A stretch of 17,881 nt of DNA from an uncultured Alphaproteobacteria bacterium (lineage in GTDB: Bacteria > Pseudomonadota > Alphaproteobacteria > RUG11792). The notes under the pieces were generated by a model. That model worked only from the letters and a program-made list of their open reading frames with translations. It did no database searches and was not told the DNA's origin. The translations under genes and the position numbers were made by a program. The DNA is taken from NCBI GenBank assembly GCA_958448685.1, contig CAUDEV010000016.1, positions 1-17,881 of the forward strand. Direction: 5' to 3'. Positions 7,501-14,313 of this stretch are shown here, in pieces; position 1 is the stretch's first letter; each line of letters opens with the position of its first letter.

Positions 7501-9122
7501 TGCGAACTGTTTTAAATAAAATAGGTTTTTCACTACTCACTCATATTGATAATCTTCTTGAAAATCAAAAACCTTATCAACCAAATGATTTAAGTTTTAA
7601 TTATTGGGATGGAAAAAATGGAGCGGCGTTAGCTGCTTTTTCATCATCTGATATGGAAGAATTAAGACTGTATTTGCAACTTCAAAGAAATATGATTTTT
7701 AGATTAGCAAAAGATTTTGCAGAGCCAATTATTGAATTTTTAAATGTTAATATTATGTATGATAAAAATTACAGCAATGATAATCAACTTGCAAAATGGT
7801 CTCGTATTGTTGATAATGTGAAAGGATTGGAGAGGAAGAATCCTTTAAATTCTGTTAGTGTTTTGGAAAAATTTATAACAGTGACACTGAATGACTATAC
7901 TCTTGATAACATAACTCAGAAAATAAAACTAAAAGATATAAAAGGAGAATCAGGAGACTATTTCTTGAATATTATCAAGAAAATTAAAAAAGGAATTTTG
8001 TCAAAGGCAGAAGTACTCCTGCGAAAACGCAATATAGCCAGATATAATTCGCTGAGAGATTATTATATGAAACATTTGGAAAACGCCTATCCATTTAAAA
8101 ATTATGACAAATCAAAAAGAACGGCAACAGAAGCAGATTTAGAATCAGTTAGGGAATTTTTTAAAATGTATGACGAATTTGGAGGAACTCCTGAGGCCAT
8201 TTTAGATCAGATATATCAATTGAAAGGAGATGCCCAAAAGCCTTATGAGTTCATGCAAAATATTCATGATTTGAAACTATTTTTAGGAGAATTAATTAGT
8301 AATAATGAAGGTATAAAAGTCAATCTAGAATTTGATTTTGGAATTAATAAGCGTGAAGAAAAGAACACAGAATATCTAGTTGATAGGGTTTGCAAACCAA
8401 ATAATGACTCTTCCATAGAAGCGATAAATACAGATAAATCTGGATTGTGGTATTTTGGGGAACCAATCGAAATAGATTTGAGATGGGCTTCTGGGGATGA
8501 GCAAGCTGACAAACCCGTGTATGATCAAAATGACCCTGATTTGATCTTGAATGAAAATACTGCAAAAATTCAATGTGTTGGAAATTGGGCATTATTGAGA
8601 TTTTTGCAGAAATATAAATCACAGTCTGTTAATATAGATAACTTGAGTAAGAACCAAACTGTACTCGGATTTAAAGTTCCTTTAAATACAGGAAAAATTG
8701 CAAGGTTATTCTTAGGAGTTACGCCATCTTTGCCTAAAAAACCAGGTGATCCTTCTGTTGTCACATTAAAAGTTCCAAATGTTCCTGGAACAATGCCTGA
8801 AATACCTAATTCTGTAAAATCTGTTTCTGAAACTCCTGTCTTGGTTTCACAAAATTCCTTTCATGAAACGTCAGAGGAAGTGGAATCAAATAGTGATACT
8901 TATGATGCGAAAGAAGATTCTGAAAAAAAGCAAAAACCAGATGTCTCGAAAATAGAGAATACTGAAGCTTCTACTGATAAAAAGCAAGGGGTAGAAAAAA
9001 AAGCAGATGATGATCAATCAGAAACAAAACAGGAGATTATGAATATATTAAAATCTGATGATACTCCTGAAATAAATGAAGAAAATCAAGTTATTGAAAT
9101 CAGTGAAGAACCAATATCTTAA
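4596..9122 (+). CDS. tssM: Type VI secretion inner-membrane ATPase-like channel protein TssM (IcmF/VasK family), extended
   Basis: TssM forms the trans-envelope core of the T6SS with TssL and TssJ. At 1508 residues it is longer than the usual 1100-1250. A membrane helix covers about residues 24-50, followed by a cytosolic GTPase-like domain. That domain has a perfect Walker A (GTEGSGKTS, 138-146), a degenerate Walker B/G3 (VVLDIKG, 174-180, where the family usually has DTAG) and a TKTD guanine-specificity-like motif (about 264-267). A second helix near 457-480 leads into the large periplasmic domain, which ends with the TssM C-terminal pattern (EIDLRWASG ... GNWALLRFLQKY). I count two convincing helices rather than the canonical three. 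The last ~125 residues (about 1385-1508) are a Pro/Glu/Lys/Ser-rich, probably disordered acidic tail not expected in the family. Overlap with tssL implies coupled translation. Confidence 0.96.
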   Translation: MILFTFGLFDKITRGIGNAEISFPMIIGIVLSIAFIAMLLVTIFTLISIKRSESKAKRVIDIPPSALKIEGKKIKIPENDADKSTPFPFGERINGYLINKRYIKASGIVRSFFKALNFLKSSLGRNYKYKLPWYLILGTEGSGKTSLMNGFTHDEIYDEEDDSPCTWWFLKNGVVLDIKGDIFLPKTGFDSDEKNWSVLLNLLSRYRSEKPINGIVLTIPASELYGKNKLSLEDIKKRALYVSRKLNFAQNYLGMKLPIYIVITKTDVVPGFQSFCSEIPARNRTNMLGWSCPYSVSFSYNSKILDDGFYAFENNLNDLRVEIISEGSAKTTMDGIFVFPSELLTIKESLKLYIDSIFKSSSIEERFYFRGFYFTGDSKMMPLLSFDKNNQNDAMAIVGTPDADINEVGKFSAFYSDEDKAAKKIFFFEDLLLKKIFAEEGIASPMKSKVHQSNKSIMMAKISTAVFVLIGSYGLFNARDSLNNNKNNLYPSLFKVSSLIKNAGDMTYKNLQNNGNEILADCTNQLLSIMQQIHNIRFSSLFVPASWFSSINKDLTETLRTSYQKVVIRTIYMNLILKSRELLGMIPEHKSNNIEELLNPYNSYEYEQLKNFVFGLIELEKNIKKFDSLRTSGDPKDLNDLIDYTFKGSLPSEFLDNYQEFRSILMNVPFPAINLSPYKQTAYDTLLSLFQNYLDTIFTTRSSNSLISQLNKFINQLSRQNLKEIPNCSEVIAFSKSLTKVCKDLGKEGETWLDKDIFEADKEYDEFLDGVETLFGKEVSQRLLDITAINFGYLKSRLMDFNSLLNRDVSKRNKIKSEKESAVSSGIFIIERCLASLCAEPFIETPGDYQLITDIPEGKMIFWDDELVKYAYEVGKSYEQFIATNLKDFPRSMQEGISLLSKSNLCALIAGIIAKSQSLVDEPTGITEEITSEELLQKQVAELKGVAPKIVNLLKILRDDKFSFVFGNLRTVLNKIGFSLLTHIDNLLENQKPYQPNDLSFNYWDGKNGAALAAFSSSDMEELRLYLQLQRNMIFRLAKDFAEPIIEFLNVNIMYDKNYSNDNQLAKWSRIVDNVKGLERKNPLNSVSVLEKFITVTLNDYTLDNITQKIKLKDIKGESGDYFLNIIKKIKKGILSKAEVLLRKRNIARYNSLRDYYMKHLENAYPFKNYDKSKRTATEADLESVREFFKMYDEFGGTPEAILDQIYQLKGDAQKPYEFMQNIHDLKLFLGELISNNEGIKVNLEFDFGINKREEKNTEYLVDRVCKPNNDSSIEAINTDKSGLWYFGEPIEIDLRWASGDEQADKPVYDQNDPDLILNENTAKIQCVGNWALLRFLQKYKSQSVNIDNLSKNQTVLGFKVPLNTGKIARLFLGVTPSLPKKPGDPSVVTLKVPNVPGTMPEIPNSVKSVSETPVLVSQNSFHETSEEVESNSDTYDAKEDSEKKQKPDVSKIENTEASTDKKQGVEKKADDDQSETKQEIMNILKSDDTPEINEENQVIEISEEPIS

Positions 9123-9188
9123 TTTGAGGTTGTTTTAAAGAGATTATTATTTAACAATTCTCTAAAATTTTATGGGACTTTTTAAGAT

Positions 9189-9218
9189 TTGACACGAGAG
9201 AAGAGCAGGGGATATACT
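9189..9218 (+). promoter_or_regulatory. Strong sigma-70-type promoter inside repeat copy 1
   Basis: TTGACA at 9189-9194 (6/6) and TATACT at 9213-9218 (5/6) are 18 bp apart. A start site near 9225 would lie about 15 bases ahead of the GC hairpin at 9240. The same two boxes and spacing recur in copy 2. No protein-coding gene follows on this strand; transcription would run toward the 3' end of recJ in antisense. Confidence 0.7.
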
Positions 9219-9239
9219 GAAAATATAAAGGATGTTCTA

Positions 9240-9286
9240 GCGCGCGGCGTGTGGTATACTCATTAATTTTACCACACGTCGCGCGC
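9240..9286 (+). repeat. GC-rich 17-bp inverted repeat (hairpin), copy 1
   Basis: The left arm GCGCGCGGCGTGTGGTA (9240-9256) pairs with TACCACACGTCGCGCGC (9270-9286) around a 13-base AT-rich loop. The only non-Watson-Crick pair would be a G-U wobble in RNA read from the plus strand. The hairpin is followed by CCCTTTAAC, not a clear T-run, so it is not a textbook terminator. Confidence 0.9.
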
Positions 9287-9289
9287 CCT

Positions 9290-9346
9290 TTAACTCGACT
9301 TGATTACATATAAAACCTTCCACCTTAGGAATGGATGTTGAGTTAA
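9290..9346 (+). repeat. Second stem-loop directly after the GC hairpin
   Basis: TTAACTCGAC (9290-9299) pairs with GTTGAGTTAA (9337-9346), 10 bp including one G-U wobble. The 37-base loop holds a smaller CCTTCC/GGAATGG hairpin with a bulged T. With the promoter and first hairpin this gives a compact structured transcript of about 120 nucleotides, if it is transcribed. Confidence 0.5.
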
Positions 9347-9533
9347 CCTTAAAACATATTAAAGAAGTTGTGACTTTTTACAATTAAGCTATCAAAATAA
9401 GTCACTGTACAGAAGCCTGAATTAGAAAGAAAAGACCTTACCGGAGAATTTCATTGACACCGCAGAGATACCTATAAAGCTTTTGCAAGACATTATGAAT
9501 CAAGAAAAACTCAGAGACCGTAAAACTTTAAAG

Positions 9534-11282
9534 TTAATCGGATAGTTTCAAATCATCGATAATTATGCTGCTTCCAAATTGTTCGCTATAATTTATATAA
9601 CCGACGATATCAAAAAGCTCAAATTTATTTTTTTCAATTTGTTTTATTATTTCCAATTTTGAGTTACGATTAAAAAGTATGGCTTTAATATTTCCTTTAT
9701 CGAATTCATTCGAGAAATTAAATATTATATGATTACCTGAGTTTGTTTGTTTGAAATATCTTATCCTGGTTCGTTTTAGGCAAAACAAAGGTTTTTCCAC
9801 ACTCTTCCCAAAAGGTTCTATAGAAGATAAATCTGTAGCTATATTATCCAAAGAAGAAAAACAAGAAATAGAATAATCTATATCCAGAGAATTATGGGAA
9901 ACGCCGGTAATTTCTGAATTAATAAAAGCAATAAAATCAGAAATTTTTTCTTTTTCTATTGAAAAACCTCCGGCTAATTCATGGCCGCCACCTTTCGTTA
10001 TTAAATTATTTGATTTTGCTTTTTCTATAAATTCTCCGAGATGAATTCCTTTTAAAGAACGAGCGGAAGCTTTTCCATGGCCACTTTGATTGAAAGTTAT
10101 GACAAAGACAGGTTTTTGAAATTTATCTTTCAATTTTCCTGCAACAATGCCAATAACTCCTTCGTTCCAATTATTTTCAAATACACATATTCCTGAGTTA
10201 TTTGTTAAATTATGATCATTAATTATTTTAACAGCTTCAGCTAAGACTTGTTTTTCTATAGTTTTCCTTTGTAAGTTTAGATTATATAATTTGTTGGCTA
10301 TTTCTTGAGATCGTTCGTCTGATTCTTCCAAAAGTAAGTTCAAAGCTATATGAGGATCTCCAACGCGGCCTGCTGAATTTATTGCAGGACCTATAAAGAA
10401 AGATAAATCTTCGGAGGAATTAATTTTTTGAATGTTAAATAAATTCATCAAAGAAATTATACCTTTTGAATATTGATTTTTTGCTAAAGTATATTTCAAT
10501 AAGGCGCGATTTATTCCTCTCAAATCCATGACATCACAAAGTGTTCCAAGAGCAACGATATCCGTTAATTCTATTAAATTCGGTTCTTTTAAATTCTCAA
10601 AAAAACCAAGATTTCGAAGCTCTCGTTGAAGACCTATCAAGAACAAAAACACAACACCTGCTGCTGATAAATTTTTGATATAGGAACCGTCTATTTCTTC
10701 TTGGTCAATTCTGTTTGGATTAATAACCGCGGTAGCTTGAGGTAAATTAGAAGCAGTTTGAGTATGATGGTCGATTATAATAGAATCTATTCCCAATGAG
10801 TTGATTTTCTCAATTTCTTCAATTGCATTAATCCCTGAATCTACGGTAATTAACAAATCAGTTTTGTTTTGAACCATAACCTCAATTGATTTATCACTGA
10901 TTCCGTATCCGTCTGAAAATCTGTTGGGAATATAAAACTTTACAGAAAGTCCGATATATTTAAAATATTTTACCATCAAGCAAGTCGATGTTATTCCATC
11001 AACATCATAATCTCCTAATATTGTTATTTGTTGATTTTTGTTTATGGCTTCTATAACTCTTTTTATGCCTTTATCCATATCTAATAGACGTGAAGGGTCT
11101 GGGATAGTGTTTTTTAATTTTGCATTCAAAAAGGCTGAAGCTTCTGAAGAGGTTTTGATTCCGCGATTAATAAGAATTCTTGCAGCAATTTCGCTTATTT
11201 TCAATTCTTTTGAAATTTCCGAAATTAATGATTCATCAGATTCAATAAAATTCCAATGTTTATTAGAAAAAGAAAGTTTCAT
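9534..11282 (-). CDS. recJ: Single-stranded-DNA-specific 5'-3' exonuclease RecJ
   Basis: RecJ degrades 5' single-stranded DNA in RecFOR recombination, mismatch repair and base-excision repair. The 582 residues match the family length (E. coli 577). Catalytic-core motifs appear in order: GDYDVDG at 90-96 (motif I), TVDSG at 146-150, DHH at 171-173 (metal-binding DHH motif), the LGTLCDVMDLRGINR segment, then in the DHHA1 part GHGKASARS and GGGHELAGGFS. A C-terminal OB-fold-like domain follows (about 460-582). The ATG overlaps the murB stop by four bases, so recJ is the last gene of the dciA-murB-recJ operon. The 3' end converges on the structured repeat downstream of tssM. Confidence 0.98.
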   Translation of the reverse strand: MKLSFSNKHWNFIESDESLISEISKELKISEIAARILINRGIKTSSEASAFLNAKLKNTIPDPSRLLDMDKGIKRVIEAINKNQQITILGDYDVDGITSTCLMVKYFKYIGLSVKFYIPNRFSDGYGISDKSIEVMVQNKTDLLITVDSGINAIEEIEKINSLGIDSIIIDHHTQTASNLPQATAVINPNRIDQEEIDGSYIKNLSAAGVVFLFLIGLQRELRNLGFFENLKEPNLIELTDIVALGTLCDVMDLRGINRALLKYTLAKNQYSKGIISLMNLFNIQKINSSEDLSFFIGPAINSAGRVGDPHIALNLLLEESDERSQEIANKLYNLNLQRKTIEKQVLAEAVKIINDHNLTNNSGICVFENNWNEGVIGIVAGKLKDKFQKPVFVITFNQSGHGKASARSLKGIHLGEFIEKAKSNNLITKGGGHELAGGFSIEKEKISDFIAFINSEITGVSHNSLDIDYSISCFSSLDNIATDLSSIEPFGKSVEKPLFCLKRTRIRYFKQTNSGNHIIFNFSNEFDKGNIKAILFNRNSKLEIIKQIEKNKFELFDIVGYINYSEQFGSSIIIDDLKLSD

Positions 11283-12166
11283 GAAAATTCTCCAAGTTTT
11301 ATAATCTCTTCTTCAAGCATAACGCTTGTTTTTTCAAAAACTTTTGTTTTTATAAGTTCAATTAAATCTATAAAATCCTTAGCTGTCGCATTTCCTGAGT
11401 TAATTAAAAAATTACAATGAATATCTGAAACTTTTGCTCCACCAGCAGATAATATATCACAATTTGCAGATTTTATTAGTTCCCAGGCTTTCATACCTTT
11501 CGGATTTTTGAACGTACTTCCACAAGTTGCTTTTCCAATTGGTTGCGATTTCATACGTTTTTTTCTAATATCCGTTATTTTTTCAATAAGCTCTTCAGAT
11601 TTTCTGGTTTTTGTTTTTAAATTAACTGCAGTGATAATATAATTCTTTGGAATGTTTCCATTTCTGTATTCCATTTTCAAATCTTGCTTTTCTATAATTT
11701 TTTTATTTCCATTAAAATCTAAAATTTCTATAGAAATCAGAACATTAGCTATTTCAAATCCAGGAATTCCTGCATTCATAAAAACAGTTCCGCCTATGGA
11801 TCCGGGAATACAATACAGATCTTCACAACAAGATAAATTTTTGTTCACGCAGGTTTTTATCAAATCTATTAACTTCAGACCAGATTCGACTTTTAAATAA
11901 TCTTCATGAAATTCAATGTTATTAAAATTATCCAGTTTTATAATGCATCCACGAAAACCTTCATCCGAAATAAGTGTGTTTGAAATATTACCTAAAATTG
12001 CAATTGGAAGATTCCTGGGTTTCCTCTTTAGAAAATTCATCAAATCACTTTTATCTTTTGGAAGAAATAATATATCACAATTTCCTCCTACTTTAAAAAA
12101 CGAAATATCCTTTAAAGAAAAGTTGAATTTGTAAATTCCAGATACTTCGGGAAGTTCATGCTGCAT
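11279..12166 (-). CDS. murB: UDP-N-acetylenolpyruvoylglucosamine reductase MurB
   Basis: MurB is the FAD-dependent reductase making UDP-N-acetylmuramate, the second committed step of peptidoglycan synthesis. At 295 residues it is a type II enzyme. Supporting motifs are FFKVGGNCDILFLP (about 24-37), IPGSIGGTVFMNAGIPGFEI in the FAD domain, YRNGNIP, CGSTFKNPKGMKAWELI with the serine proton donor, GGAKVSDIHCNFLINSGNATAKD, and LEEEIIKLG carrying the C-terminal catalytic Glu. One oddity is that the flavin-pyrophosphate loop normally written G.GSN reads GNISN here, losing the middle glycine. The start overlaps the upstream dciA-like gene by 11 bases and the end overlaps recJ by four. This operon context differs from the usual cell-wall (dcw) cluster position. 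Presence of MurB implies the organism makes peptidoglycan. Confidence 0.96.
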   Translation of the reverse strand: MQHELPEVSGIYKFNFSLKDISFFKVGGNCDILFLPKDKSDLMNFLKRKPRNLPIAILGNISNTLISDEGFRGCIIKLDNFNNIEFHEDYLKVESGLKLIDLIKTCVNKNLSCCEDLYCIPGSIGGTVFMNAGIPGFEIANVLISIEILDFNGNKKIIEKQDLKMEYRNGNIPKNYIITAVNLKTKTRKSEELIEKITDIRKKRMKSQPIGKATCGSTFKNPKGMKAWELIKSANCDILSAGGAKVSDIHCNFLINSGNATAKDFIDLIELIKTKVFEKTSVMLEEEIIKLGEFS

Positions 12167-12602
12167 TTTTCATCTCAGTTTTTAAATGCTCAAGTGCAGT
12201 TTTTAAAGAAGCGTTTTCAAAAGTTTTATTTATAACTTCGTTATTCTTCAGAACTTTTCTATTTGAAATTTTACTTGTGCCTAGCTCTGTTGAATTTGAT
12301 GTAACATTCAATATTGACGTGTGCTGAAAAATCAATTTTATATTAGAAATCCCAAGAAGATTTGATATCGATTTCGAAATATTATTCGAGTTATGTTTTA
12401 TTATTAAAGAAGCTGAACTTAATGCTTTTATAAATATTGTTAACTCATTTTTTCCAGTGTATTTTATAGAATCCAGTCGAAGAAAGGTTTCCATTTCTTT
12501 TCCCACGATATCATTCCATGAAGATTTTAATTGAATATATAAATTTAAAGTGCTTGAAAGATTACCAACAATTTTAGTTGTAATACAAGATAGCTTCTTC
12601 AT
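12156..12602 (-). CDS. DUF721/DciA-like protein
   Basis: The 148-residue product resembles the DUF721 (DciA-like) family, whose best-studied members help load the replicative helicase. The visible match is the family core: SSWNDIVGKEMETFLRL, then the NELTIFIKALSSASLIIKHNSN stretch (beta strand plus helix) and NLLGISNIKLIFQH. A polar linker and a short C-terminal helix (TALEHLKTEMKNAA) follow. I chose the ATG at 12602 because the core begins soon after. An upstream in-frame ATG at 12641 would add 13 mostly hydrophobic residues (MISYFIINLVIID) that are not part of the family; neither start has an obvious ribosome site. It is first in the operon and overlaps murB by 11 bases. Family assignment is by pattern only and moderately sure. 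Confidence 0.75.
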   Translation of the reverse strand: MKKLSCITTKIVGNLSSTLNLYIQLKSSWNDIVGKEMETFLRLDSIKYTGKNELTIFIKALSSASLIIKHNSNNISKSISNLLGISNIKLIFQHTSILNVTSNSTELGTSKISNRKVLKNNEVINKTFENASLKTALEHLKTEMKNAA

Positions 12603-12725
12603 GTCAATAATTACAAGATTTATAATAAAATATGATATCATAAAAAATTTTTAATTTCATTTCATATTTTATTCATGTATTAGTTCAAAAGAAGTGAGGC
12701 AAAAAGAGAGTCTTCTAGCACAGAT

Positions 12726-13320
12726 TTAATATACAACTAAGGAATACTCCAGTGTTTTATGTAGAAATTCTTCTGTAATAATACGATTCATTCGCTCCAC
12801 ATTTCCAATCTTTAGTGAGGTTATTTCAAAATCTTTCAATTCAATGCCTTCATCAACTTATATAGAGTTAATAGGGAAAGTATACTTTAGTTTTAATGAA
12901 AGTTCAGCATATACCCATTTTGATTTTTTATCACAAGCAATAAAAATGCGGTATGTATAGCCATTTAATGTTCTTACCATATGATCTATTTGTACATTTC
13001 CTCCTATTTTTTTATCTGAGAATAAAACTTAAATTCACGACGTTTGGCATTCCCTATATCTAGAACTCGATAACGACCTTGACATACAAAGTTTTCTAAG
13101 GGAGCTTTCCACAGAGCTTTCACTAATTTCTATGCCATAATCCCTTTTTTAAAATTACGAATATCTTTGTTTTTCCATAAGTTTTGTATTCTGTTCTTAT
13201 TTTTCTTATGAGATTCCAAATGCCTTTATCTAAATTATTTTGTTTATGCATTAATTCCCATGATTTTACCAATCTCTCAATATTTTTACAATACTTTAGG
13301 AGACGCTTGTCTCACATCTG
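12726..13320 (-). pseudogene. Decayed DDE transposase (IS481/IS3-like integrase core)
   Basis: Joining minus-strand frames reconstructs a transposase. From about 13307 down, a frame reads ...NIERLVKSWELMHKQ... then RKIRTEYKTYGKTKIFVILKKG, typical of the helix-turn-helix region. After a frameshift comes YGIEISESSV followed by stops. After another shift comes VQIDHMVRTLNGYTYRIF (about 12940-12995) with ACDKKSKWVYAEL, the strand carrying the first catalytic Asp. Finally VDEGIELKDFE (second-Asp region, normally TDNG.EF) and GNVERMNRIITEEF (third catalytic Glu) lead to a TAA at 12728-12726. At least three frameshifts or stops and an apparent deletion between the Asp segments make it inactive. No terminal inverted repeats were identified. 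The exact IS family is uncertain, but a rve-type DDE core is well supported. Confidence 0.8.
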
Positions 13321-13334
13321 TTTGAACGTGTACA

Positions 13335-13362
13335 GAGACCATACACATTTTTGCATGGTCTC
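13335..13362 (-). terminator. Hairpin downstream of surface-protein gene copy 1
   Basis: GAGACCAT (13335-13342) and ATGGTCTC (13355-13362) form a perfect 8-bp stem with a 12-base loop, 23 bases past the stop codon of the minus-strand gene. The same hairpin follows copy 2. No T-run follows in the minus direction, so it may be an RNA-stabilising 3' structure or a factor-dependent terminator. Confidence 0.5.
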
Positions 13363-13385
13363 ATAGTTAGTCAAAAAATCTACAC

Positions 13386-14282
13386 TTAGCTTCCTGAACT
13401 TGCTGACTTGTCTCCAAGTCTCAAAATAGCACCTGTTTTTAGGGTAGCTTTTTCATCAAAAGTTATACTGCCATTAGTATTAACGTTTATTTCACTATAT
13501 ATATCACACCCCCCTATAGGCCTCATAAAAATGCCTCCAGATTCAATATTTATAGGAACATGTATTTCTTGTTTTTTATTGCTATCGCACATGAGAAATA
13601 AGCTCGTATCTTTTTCTCCTTCTTTTTTAATAGTAATACTTCCACTTTTATAATTAGAAATATCTCCTTGAATATCCACTCGTTCTACTATTTCTAAGGC
13701 ATAAGACTCTGCCGCCCCTTCAGATCCAATATTACACTTTAGCGCGGGATTCCCCACCTCCTGATTCCCTCTAATTCTAACAGTTCTATCAGGCCCTTCA
13801 GCTCCAAGATATAAGATATCCTTATCAGTATATGTTGCCAGATCAGAGGCCTTTATTTCCGCATCATAGACTTCAACTATCTCTACATTTTCCTTTTGAA
13901 GATTTTCATTAACATATCCGCCTCCTTCATCAACTATTTTATAAACTTTATCTAAAGTAACATCAGTCACTGGGTTAGCTGTTTTTATAGCTGTCGCATT
14001 AGCTTCCTCAGTTTCTTCCTTAACACTTCTTCCAACGTGGTTGTTGATAGTAGTATCACTTCCCATTAATTTAGGATATGGTTCTGAAGTAACCTCCGTA
14101 TCAATAGATCCATAGTTATCAATGGTAGTAGGATGCTCAGAACCAATACTTATATCCTTGTTGACATAAACAGTAGCTCCTGATTCGATAGTCTTAGGCA
14201 AAGCACCTGTTCCTTCCATACTAGCTATTGCTCCAGTAGATAATATTGCGGCAATCAATGTTGTTTGTAATAATTTATTCAT
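13386..14282 (-). CDS. Secreted, probably beta-solenoid surface protein, paralog 1
   Basis: I do not recognise a named family. The 298-residue product starts MNKLLQTTLIAAILSTG, a Sec signal peptide with likely cleavage after AIA (about residue 20). The rest is hydrophilic and rich in short turn-strand repeats such as TIDNYGSIDTEV, GDISNYKSGSITIK and NGSITFDEKATLKTGAILRLGDK, the look of a right-handed beta-helix. There is no membrane span after the signal and no C-terminal beta-barrel, so it is not a complete autotransporter. I chose the ATG at 14282, not the in-frame one at 14294: the ribosome site GGAGG (14292-14288) lies inside the longer reading, and the signal peptide begins properly here. 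It shares most of its N-terminal half with the gene at 16534-17457 but diverges after about residue 145. Confidence 0.85.
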   Translation of the reverse strand: MNKLLQTTLIAAILSTGAIASMEGTGALPKTIESGATVYVNKDISIGSEHPTTIDNYGSIDTEVTSEPYPKLMGSDTTINNHVGRSVKEETEEANATAIKTANPVTDVTLDKVYKIVDEGGGYVNENLQKENVEIVEVYDAEIKASDLATYTDKDILYLGAEGPDRTVRIRGNQEVGNPALKCNIGSEGAAESYALEIVERVDIQGDISNYKSGSITIKKEGEKDTSLFLMCDSNKKQEIHVPINIESGGIFMRPIGGCDIYSEINVNTNGSITFDEKATLKTGAILRLGDKSASSGS

Positions 14283-14313
14283 ATTTTCCTCCATAAAAAG
14301 ATATATTTACGTT

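Larger units (their letters stand above)
9154..9287 (+). repeat. Dispersed promoter-plus-palindrome repeat, copy 1
   Basis: This ~134-base segment is clearly related to 17585-17743 in the same orientation. Shared blocks, in order, are CTAAAATTTTATGGGACTTT, a TTGACA box, 18 variable bases, TATACT, AAATATA.AGGAT.TTC.. and a GC-rich hairpin whose right arm (18 bases, 9270-9287) is identical in both copies. The spacer between the promoter boxes diverges while its length and the boxes stay constant. The GC-rich arms stand out sharply from this AT-rich DNA. Confidence 0.85.
9123..9533. other. Intergenic region between convergent tssM and recJ
   Basis: This gap holds the promoter-hairpin repeat module (9154-9287), a second stem-loop (9290-9346) and probable coding debris. 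On the plus strand a peptide frame LTLKHIKEVVTFYN ends at a stop near 9388. A second frame runs open from 9426 to the TAG at 9543-9545, beginning KEKTLPENFIDTAEIP and ending KTLKLIG, without a start codon near its beginning. I do not recognise either. They may be relics of a lost gene. No conventional terminator (stem plus T-run) is visible for tssM or recJ. Confidence 0.5.

Noticed and set aside
9240..9290. GC hairpin as an ordinary intrinsic terminator of tssM
   Set aside because: No T-run follows, a strong promoter directly precedes it, and the whole promoter-hairpin unit is repeated away from tssM; termination may still be a side effect.
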